From contig DETO01000009.1 of NCBI GenBank assembly GCA_002362135.1, positions 1 through 11,650 of the forward strand: DNA of 11,650 bases, read 5' to 3'. The translations under genes and the position numbers were made by a program. The notes beneath the pieces were generated by a model. That model did not search any database, had not been told where the DNA came from, and saw only the letters and a list, made by a program, of their open reading frames with translations. This document shows, piece by piece, positions 1 to 4,737 of the stretch (positions within the stretch are counted from its first letter, which is position 1; every line of letters begins with the position of its first letter). Source of the DNA: Ruminococcus sp. UBA3286. GTDB taxonomy: Bacteria > Bacillota > Clostridia > Oscillospirales > Ruminococcaceae.

Positions 1-6
1 AAATAT

Positions 7-22
7 GTTAGTAATTAATAAC
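7..22. promoter_or_regulatory. Imperfect palindrome upstream of feoA (candidate operator)
   Basis: The 16-bp sequence GTTAGTAATTAATAAC is a palindrome centred on AATT with a single mismatched pair (G11/A18). It lies 20 bp before the feoA start, just upstream of the Shine-Dalgarno sequence. Its position suits a metal-responsive repressor of the Fur or DtxR type, but it matches no consensus I can name with certainty. The promoter itself lies at or beyond the window edge. Confidence 0.3.
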
Positions 23-41
23 TCATAAAGGAGCTGAGGAA

Positions 42-260
42 ATGACTTTAAAAACTGCGGCAGAGGGCAAGGAATATATTGTTAAGGAAATTCAAAGCGA
101 TGACGAAGAATTAAATTCATTTCTGTTTTCATTAGGCTGTTACAGCGGCGAACCTATCACTATTGTTTCCCGAATGAAAAACAGCTGCGTCGTTTCTATC
201 AAAGACGGCAGATATAATATTGACAATCAGCTTGCCGACGCTATAATTGTATACGATTAA
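42..260 (+). CDS. feoA: FeoA-type ferrous iron transport accessory protein
   Basis: This 72-residue cytoplasmic protein has the usual FeoA length (about 75 aa). It shows the small SH3-like beta-barrel pattern of the family: an N-terminal segment (KEYIVKEI), a central LGCYSGEPITIVSRM stretch matching the 'lG..pG..i.v' core, and a C-terminal IDNQLADAIIV strand. FeoA proteins bind or modulate the FeoB GTPase/permease and do not transport iron themselves. The start is fixed by AAAGGAG at 27-33, 8 nt before the ATG. The gene is followed 88 bp later by feoB on the same strand, which supports the assignment. The region 5' of it is cut off, so a second feoA copy or the operon promoter could lie upstream. 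Identity rests on weak core motifs plus context, and the context is strong. Confidence 0.88.
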   Translation: MTLKTAAEGKEYIVKEIQSDDEELNSFLFSLGCYSGEPITIVSRMKNSCVVSIKDGRYNIDNQLADAIIVYD

Positions 261-270
261 GCGGCAAAAA

Positions 271-305
271 TGATAATCGTTGAAAATACGATTATCAAAT
301 TTTTT
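271..305 (+). promoter_or_regulatory. feoA-feoB intergenic stem-loop with T-run; possible attenuator or Fur-like operator
   Basis: TGATAATCG (271-279) and CGATTATCA (289-297) form a perfect 9-bp inverted repeat around a 9-nt loop. It is followed by AATTTTTT, giving the outline of a weak, AT-rich intrinsic terminator inside the operon. The outer heptamers TGATAAT and ATTATCA are identical to the half-sites of the 7-1-7 Fur box, but they are 13 nt apart instead of 1. Either an attenuator that lowers feoB relative to feoA or a metalloregulator site would fit. Confidence 0.4.
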
Positions 306-320
306 GAATATGAGTTAGCT

Positions 321-340
321 TATAATAACAAAATAGGAGG
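321..340 (+). promoter_or_regulatory. feoB -10-like TATAAT and Shine-Dalgarno
   Basis: A perfect TATAAT at 321-326 lies just ahead of the strong ribosome binding site AGGAGG (335-340), which is 8 nt from the feoB ATG. No convincing -35 box is seen at 16-18 bp, where the sequence is a T-run. A secondary feoB promoter is therefore possible but weakly supported. The ribosome binding site is clear. Confidence 0.35.
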
Positions 341-348
341 AATCATTT

Positions 349-2349
349 ATGAGAATCGCCTTAACGGGCAACCCGAATTCTGGCAAAACCACAATGTTCA
401 ACGCCCTGACAGGAAAAAATGAAACAGTCGGCAACTGGGCAGGAGTTACCGTTGACAAAAAAGAACACGCCATTAAAAAAGCCTACTGCACGGGCAGCGA
501 GGAGCTTATCGCCGTCGATCTTCCCGGCGCTTATTCAATGTCGCCGTTCACAAGCGAAGAAAGCGTTACAAGCAGCTATGTGAAAAAGGAAAATCCCGAC
601 GTTATAGTTAATATCGTTGACGCAACAAATCTTAGCCGAAGCCTGTTCTTTACTACGCAGCTTATGGAACTTGGAATCCCCATGGTAGTTGCGCTTAACA
701 AGAGCGATATCAACAAGAAAAAAGATACGAAGATCGATTCCGTCAAACTTTCCGAGCGTCTGGGCTGTCCTGTTGTCGACACCGTTTCGACGTCGTCGGA
801 CGGTCTCGCAGACGTTATCAAGGCCGCTGTTGAAAGAGTTGGAAAATCACAAAAAGCGCCATACAGACAGGGAGATATTGATCTTACAGACAAAACAGCA
901 GTTGAAAACGCCGACCGTAAGCGTTTCGAATTTGTAAACAGAATCGTAAAAGACGTTGAAACAAGAAAAGTTCTGACCAAGGATAAAAATTTCGGAGACA
1001 AAATAGACGCAGTCATCACCAATAAATTTGTCGGCATACCGATTTTTGCCGTTGTAATGTTTCTGGTTTTTGAGATCTCGCAGGTTTGGGTAGGCCCGTT
1101 TATTGCCGATACCCTCGTAGCACGGCTTGAAACTTTCCAAAGTTGGGTAGGCAATCTCCTCGGCGACGCAAATCCCCTGCTCAGCGCGCTTCTCGTCGAC
1201 GGTATCATTGGCGGCGTTATAGCTGTTCTGGGATTCTTACCGCTCGTTATGATAATGTACTTCCTCATTGCCATTCTTGAGGATTGCGGCTATATGTCGA
1301 GAGTTGCGGTCGTTCTCGATCCGATTTTCAAAAAAGTCGGTCTTTCGGGAAAATCTGTAATTCCATTCGTAATCACTATCGGCTGCGCTGTTCCCGGAAT
1401 CATGGCAAGCCGTACTATCCGCAACGAGCGTGAAAGAAGAGCTACCGCAATGCTTGCTCCGTTTATGCCGTGCGGCGCGAAAATTCCCGTTATCGCTCTT
1501 ATTGCAGGCGCATTTTTCGATGACGCAGGCTGGGTAAGCTTCATCATGTACGCTTCCGGAATCGTACTCATATTCCTCGGCGCGCTTCTCGTAAACAAGA
1601 TCACAGGATTTAAAGCAAGAAAATCTTTCTTTATCATCGAACTCCCGGAATATAAATTCCCGTCCATCTGGGGCGCGTTCAAGTCAATGTGCAGCCGCGG
1701 CTGGGCATACATAGTTAAGGCGGCAACGATCATTCTCCTCTGCAACACAGCAGTTCAGATAATGCAGAGTTTCACATGGAGTTTCCAAATTGCGGAAGAA
1801 GCGGATTCATCTATTTTAGCTTCTATCGCAAGACCGTTCGCTTATCTCCTTGTTCCTATTGTTGGCGTTCTCAGCTGGCAGCTCGCAGCGGCAGCCGTTA
1901 CCGGATTTATCGCTAAGGAAAACGTTGTCGGCACTCTCGCAGTATGCTTTGTAGGTCTTGAAAACCTCATCGATACAGAAGAACTTGCCCTTATGGAGGG
2001 CGCAGGTACTGCGACAGCTTCTATCTTGGCTATCACGAAAGTCGCCGCTCTTGCATATCTTATGTTCAATCTGTTCACGCCGCCCTGTTTCGCTGCTATC
2101 GGCGCGATGAATTCCGAAATGAAGAGTACAAAATGGCTGCTCGGCGGAATCGGTCTCCAGCTTGCAGTCGGATATACGGTTTCATATCTCGTTTACACTA
2201 TCGGTACGCTTATTACCGCTCCTTCTTCATTACAGATAGTTCCCGCAATTGCAGGTCTTATAGCTGTTCTCGTAATGGCGACAGTCATAGGAGTTCTTAT
2301 AAGCCGTTCAAACAAGAGCCTGAAAAGCGAATACGCTCTCGCACATTAA
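349..2349 (+). CDS. feoB: Ferrous iron transport protein B (GTPase-coupled Fe(II) permease)
   Basis: FeoB imports Fe(II) across the cytoplasmic membrane under anaerobic conditions. The 666-residue product begins with a G-protein domain: P-loop GNPNSGKT (7-14), switch-I region with T34, DLPG G3 motif (57-60), NKSD G4 motif (117-120) and a G5-like STSSD (147-151). A helical GDI-like linker follows (about 175-215). From about residue 225 it is a polytopic membrane protein. The conserved EDCGYMSR (311-318) and the Gate motif IGCAVPGIMASR (344-355), with its cysteine retained, are followed by a second Cys-containing PFMPCGAKIPV. The second half repeats the Gate-type arrangement (SRGWAYIVKAATIILL, NLFTPPCFAAIG). 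It lies downstream of feoA and 3 nt upstream of the small FeoB-associated gene. Its length is slightly below the common 700-770 aa, but it looks complete. No lesion is visible. Confidence 0.97.
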   Translation: MRIALTGNPNSGKTTMFNALTGKNETVGNWAGVTVDKKEHAIKKAYCTGSEELIAVDLPGAYSMSPFTSEESVTSSYVKKENPDVIVNIVDATNLSRSLFFTTQLMELGIPMVVALNKSDINKKKDTKIDSVKLSERLGCPVVDTVSTSSDGLADVIKAAVERVGKSQKAPYRQGDIDLTDKTAVENADRKRFEFVNRIVKDVETRKVLTKDKNFGDKIDAVITNKFVGIPIFAVVMFLVFEISQVWVGPFIADTLVARLETFQSWVGNLLGDANPLLSALLVDGIIGGVIAVLGFLPLVMIMYFLIAILEDCGYMSRVAVVLDPIFKKVGLSGKSVIPFVITIGCAVPGIMASRTIRNERERRATAMLAPFMPCGAKIPVIALIAGAFFDDAGWVSFIMYASGIVLIFLGALLVNKITGFKARKSFFIIELPEYKFPSIWGAFKSMCSRGWAYIVKAATIILLCNTAVQIMQSFTWSFQIAEEADSSILASIARPFAYLLVPIVGVLSWQLAAAAVTGFIAKENVVGTLAVCFVGLENLIDTEELALMEGAGTATASILAITKVAALAYLMFNLFTPPCFAAIGAMNSEMKSTKWLLGGIGLQLAVGYTVSYLVYTIGTLITAPSSLQIVPAIAGLIAVLVMATVIGVLISRSNKSLKSEYALAH

Positions 2350-2352
2350 ATA

Positions 2353-2511
2353 ATGGAAAATATTATTATTATTGCCATCGCCGCGGCAATCATAGCGGCG
2401 GCTATTATCTACATTATCCGCGCAAAAAAAGGCGGAGCGCACTGCATCGGCTGTCCGCATTCAAAACAGTGCGGCGGAAACTGTTGCAGCAATAAAAAGA
2501 AATCTGATTGA
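2353..2511 (+). CDS. FeoB-associated Cys-rich membrane protein
   Basis: This is a 52-residue protein. It has one N-terminal membrane helix (about residues 4-22, Ile/Ala-rich, IIIIAIAAAIIAAAIIYII). A short basic stretch RAKKGG follows, then a cysteine cluster HCIGCPHSKQCGGNCC with five cysteines, and a Lys-rich tail. Small proteins of this layout downstream of feoB form the 'FeoB-associated Cys-rich membrane protein' family. Their exact role in Fe(II) uptake is not established, and metal handling is plausible from the cysteines. Translation starts 3 nt after the feoB stop with no clear Shine-Dalgarno of its own, so it is probably coupled to feoB. The inside-or-outside location of the Cys tail is uncertain, but the basic residues after the helix suggest a cytoplasmic C-terminus. 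Confidence 0.87.
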   Translation: MENIIIIAIAAAIIAAAIIYIIRAKKGGAHCIGCPHSKQCGGNCCSNKKKSD

Positions 2512-2526
2512 TAAAATCAGCCCTCC

Positions 2527-2688
2527 TTACAGCAATTCCACTTGAGATAAAGATAAGTTCGCTGATAAAAATTTTCCACAGCTACGTTGTCGTCCTTGCC
2601 GGGCGATAGCCCGCCTGCGTCCTCCGCCTTGCTGTGAAAAATTTTTATTCAGCTCCTTTTATCTCCATCTCAAGCGTAATTGCTGTAA
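2527..2688. repeat. 162-bp long imperfect palindrome, MITE-like element
   Basis: The left arm (2527-2582) begins TTACAGCAATT and ends CCACAGC. The right arm (2631-2688) begins GCTGTGA and ends AATTGCTGTAA, and is its reverse complement with few mismatches. The outer 30 bp match at 26 positions, and the inner parts align with two small gaps. The 48-bp GC-rich centre carries its own small hairpin, CGGGC-GATA-GCCCG (2600-2613). If the terminal repeat is taken to start at CAGCAATT, TA dinucleotides flank both ends (2528-2529, 2686-2687). That is what an element mobilised by an IS630/Tc1-type transposase would leave. There is no coding potential. It could instead be a REP/ERIC-like structured repeat. 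Together with the adjoining terminator it fills the gene-free stretch between the two convergent operons. Confidence 0.6.
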
Positions 2689-2725
2689 AAAATTCCTGTA
2701 TCAATAACGATACAGGAATTTTTTT
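2687..2725. terminator. Bidirectional intrinsic terminator between the feo and glnA-ANTAR operons
   Basis: AAATTCCTGTATC (2690-2702) pairs perfectly with GATACAGGAATTT (2709-2721) across the 6-nt loop AATAAC. A run of seven T follows on the plus strand (2719-2725). A run of six A precedes the stem (2687-2692), so the minus-strand transcript also ends in a U-tract. It sits between the convergent 3' ends of the iron operon and the ANTAR regulator gene, and probably terminates both. Confidence 0.9.
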
Positions 2726-2737
2726 GCCAACAGGATT

Positions 2738-3307
2738 TCATTTTTCATATATATTAATAATATGTATCGCAGCTTCACGCCGCGTACAGCGATTGTTCAT
2801 AGCGTACTTTTCCAGATAGCGGTGCGCCTGCGGTTCTGTAAATTGCAGATACTTCATCAGCGTCGATTTCGCACGGTTTATAAGGCGCATATCATCTATA
2901 CGACATAATATCTCCGCACTCTCTTTAACATTACGGAAATTCCCGTGCAGCTCTTCTATATCGCTAAGACATCGGCTGAACGCCTCTCCGCTTATCGGCT
3001 TCGGGAGCGTCGCTATTCCAAGATCGGCGAATCCGCTTTCGAGTTCAACCGCAATATCTCCCGAACATATCATGATAACAGCCGCGGCAGATTCCTCCGC
3101 GGCAGTCTCAGCAAGATCGTTCCCGAATTCATCGGGCAGAGGCGCATTTATGATAACAAGATCTGCTGATATGCCGTTTTTTATCATTCTCCTCATCTCG
3201 CTGCCGCTGTTGACAACATTTACAGGACTGAACCCCTCGTTTTTGAGAAGCTTTTCAATAGTTTTTGCAGTTTTCGAGGGCGGCGTTACAATAATGACTC
3301 TCTCCAT
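2738..3307 (-). CDS. ANTAR-domain response regulator with degenerate receiver (NitR-like)
   Basis: This 189-residue protein has two domains. The C-terminal ANTAR domain (about 135-189) is well conserved: LINRAKSTLM with A146, K147, L150 and M151, then FTEPQAHRYLEKYAM and RCTRREAA. ANTAR proteins bind paired RNA hairpins and act as transcription antiterminators. The N-terminal region (1-115) follows the receiver fold pattern but lacks its chemistry. The usual acidic pair after beta-1 is T8-P9, and the phospho-acceptor position reads IINAP with N54. K103 in LPKP is retained. It is therefore probably not controlled by phosphorylation. It starts 12 bp after the GS-like gene with a GAGGTG Shine-Dalgarno overlapping that gene's stop codon, indicating coupled synthesis. 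Clostridial glnA genes are known to be linked to such regulators (NitR/GlnR type) in nitrogen control. A role sensing the GS-like partner is my inference. Confidence 0.87.
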   Translation of the reverse strand: MERVIIVTPPSKTAKTIEKLLKNEGFSPVNVVNSGSEMRRMIKNGISADLVIINAPLPDEFGNDLAETAAEESAAAVIMICSGDIAVELESGFADLGIATLPKPISGEAFSRCLSDIEELHGNFRNVKESAEILCRIDDMRLINRAKSTLMKYLQFTEPQAHRYLEKYAMNNRCTRREAAIHIINIYEK

Positions 3308-3319
3308 CTATTATGCACC

Positions 3320-4612
3320 TCAGATGAAACGGAAATAATTCTTTTCCTCAAAATCGTCCTTATCCTTTGCAAGACGATATTCCTGTATCTGGCGTTCAAG
3401 ATTGCCAAGAATACTGCTGCTGACTTCTTCGGGAAGGGTTCGGCTGATAAAACCGCTTTCCTGCGCAGCCGCCGCAGCTTCTTCAAGCGAAAGAGGGAGC
3501 GGCTCAAATGCGGAGTAGGAATCGCCTTTCATGGTGCTGTCCATCAACGAGCAGTCTCCCGAACGAATCCCCTCTATGCCTGCCGCAAGAATAAGCTTGA
3601 AAGCCACATAAGGATTGCAGGCGGCGTCGGCGGAACGAATCTCAATACGCGGCGAAACTCCTGCTGAATGAGGAATTCTTATAAGCTGAGCGCGGTTTTC
3701 GAACGACCAGTTGACATATTTCGGGGCATAGCCGATACCAAGCCGCTTGTAAGAATTCGTAGTTGTATTGAGAAATGCGGTTATCTCGCGAATTCTGCTA
3801 AGAATACCCGAAACAAAGCATTTTCCCTCGTGAGACATAGTTTCTGCGTCGCCGCCGAAGATATATTCGCCGTTTTTCTTCAGACTAAGCGAAATACTGA
3901 GCGCGCTGCCGTGTTCATTCTGAAGCGGCTTAGGCATAAATGAAGCGAAAAGTCCGCATTGAGCGGCTATGGATTTTACCACAGTTTTATAATGCACCAT
4001 GGCGTCGGCGGCAGTTACAGGCTCATTTTCGCGGAATTCTATTTCATTTTGCCCCGGCCCGTGCTTGTGGCAGGAACTTTTCGGCCCAAGTCCCATTTCT
4101 TCAAGCGAAAGACAAATCTCACGGCGCGCATTTTCGCATTTATCAAGGGGCGCAACATCAAGAAATCCGCCGTGATCATGGGGAATTTTAGTAGGCTCGC
4201 CCTTTTCGTTAAGCTCAAAAAGATAAAATTCACAGCGCGTTCCCATTTCGCAGGAATAACCGTTAAGGCGCAGATCGTTAATATAATTTACAAGATCGGT
4301 ACGCATATCGCCTGCAAAATTATTTCCGAAGGAATCTTTCAGGCTGCAAAAAAATCTGACTACTCTTCCTGATTTCGGACGCCATGGAAGCACGGAAAGC
4401 GTAGATATATCGGGAACTAACAACAGATCGGAAAAGCCTTTTCCCAGTGATGAAGCGTCAAAAGGAATTCCATAGCTGAAAGCGTGCTGCAATTCGTTCG
4501 GCATGATTGCTATGTTTTTCAGATTTCCGAGAATATCGCAAAATGTCAATCTTATAAACTTAACATCGTTTTCTTCTACAAATTTAAGTATTTCTTTGGG
4601 CGTGTCGTTCAT
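3320..4612 (-). CDS. Glutamine synthetase type I homologue, probably catalytically impaired
   Basis: This 430-residue protein has the full GlnA layout (family about 440 aa): an N-terminal beta-grasp with FCDILGNLKN (24-33), then CEFYLFE (127-133), SCHKHGPGQNEIEF (180-193), MPKPL (226-230), NSYKRL (286-291), NRAQLIRIP (306-314) and PRIEIRSADAACNPYVAF (321-338). Active GS makes glutamine from glutamate, ammonia and ATP using two metal sites. Alignment by eye to Bacillus and Salmonella GlnA shows replaced ligands: R126 for the first Glu of EPEF, K183 for the Glu of HEVAPGQ, S239 for the His of GSGMH, and no Glu in the flap (GYAP for GYEAP). E128, E190, R290, R312, E324 and R326 remain. I read it as a GS-fold sensor or pseudoenzyme, though a divergent amine ligase is possible. 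A GGAGG 5 nt before the ATG and a good promoter precede it; it heads the operon with the ANTAR gene. Confidence 0.9.
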   Translation of the reverse strand: MNDTPKEILKFVEENDVKFIRLTFCDILGNLKNIAIMPNELQHAFSYGIPFDASSLGKGFSDLLLVPDISTLSVLPWRPKSGRVVRFFCSLKDSFGNNFAGDMRTDLVNYINDLRLNGYSCEMGTRCEFYLFELNEKGEPTKIPHDHGGFLDVAPLDKCENARREICLSLEEMGLGPKSSCHKHGPGQNEIEFRENEPVTAADAMVHYKTVVKSIAAQCGLFASFMPKPLQNEHGSALSISLSLKKNGEYIFGGDAETMSHEGKCFVSGILSRIREITAFLNTTTNSYKRLGIGYAPKYVNWSFENRAQLIRIPHSAGVSPRIEIRSADAACNPYVAFKLILAAGIEGIRSGDCSLMDSTMKGDSYSAFEPLPLSLEEAAAAAQESGFISRTLPEEVSSSILGNLERQIQEYRLAKDKDDFEEKNYFRFI

Positions 4613-4624
4613 AAAAACCTCCGA

Positions 4625-4660
4625 AATAAATGTGTTATACTTAATTATATCACATTTATT
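4625..4660. promoter_or_regulatory. Inverted repeat overlapping the glnA-like promoter (candidate operator)
   Basis: AATAAATGTG (4625-4634) and CACATTTATT (4651-4660) are perfect 10-bp inverted repeats separated by 16 bp. They flank the -10 box of the minus-strand promoter: one arm lies in the -35/-10 spacer, the other at the expected transcription start. This placement is typical of a repressor site. Confidence 0.4.
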
Positions 4661-4672
4661 CTAAAATGTAAA
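4644..4672 (-). promoter_or_regulatory. Sigma-A-type promoter of the GS-like/ANTAR operon
   Basis: On the minus strand TTTACA (4672-4667) and a perfect TATAAT (4649-4644) are separated by exactly 17 bp. The predicted start, near 4637, leaves a leader of only about 25 nt before the ATG. That is too short for an antitermination hairpin pair, so this operon is unlikely to be controlled by its own ANTAR protein at the leader. Confidence 0.8.
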
Positions 4673-4707
4673 TAACATATCTTGCATATTCCCCAAAAAT
4701 ATGTTAT
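4672..4707. promoter_or_regulatory. Inverted repeat overlapping the yfhO-like promoter (candidate operator)
   Basis: ATAACATAT (4672-4680) and ATATGTTAT (4699-4707) are perfect 9-bp inverted repeats separated by 18 bp. They bracket the -35 and reach into the -10 of the plus-strand promoter. The total span, 36 bp, equals that of the neighbouring repeat over the divergent promoter. Chance is possible in such AT-rich DNA. Confidence 0.3.
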
Positions 4708-4710
4708 AAT
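4682..4710 (+). promoter_or_regulatory. Sigma-A-type promoter of the YfhO-family gene
   Basis: TTGCAT (4682-4687), a 17-bp spacer and TATAAT (4705-4710) make a good consensus promoter, back to back with the promoter of the GS-like gene. Transcription would start near 4717, about 20 nt before the ATG at 4738. Confidence 0.75.
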
Positions 4711-4737
4711 TATTTCAGCAAAATGGAGGAATTTATC

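Noticed and set aside
576..1274. Long open frame of 232 codons antisense to feoB
   Set aside because: It lies wholly opposite the well-supported feoB. Its composition is typical of a reverse-frame shadow, and there is no domain and no convincing ribosome binding site.
2133..2495. Overlapping plus-strand frame of 120 codons across the feoB end
   Set aside because: Out-of-frame shadow. The real gene after feoB is the 52-residue frame at 2353-2511, which has a membrane helix and a Cys cluster.
2690..2721. Terminator hairpin as an ANTAR target (six-base loop)
   Set aside because: The loop AATAAC has A at position 1 but not G at position 4, and there is no tandem partner hairpin. A plain terminator explains it.
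2634..2819. 61-codon plus-strand frame in the intergenic region
   Set aside because: It runs through the palindromic repeat arm, the terminator hairpin and into the antisense ANTAR gene. No coding signal.
4723..4737. Upstream ATG giving five extra residues to the YfhO-family protein
   Set aside because: The ATG overlaps the GGAGGA that serves the ATG at 4738 with ideal spacing, and has no ribosome binding site of its own.
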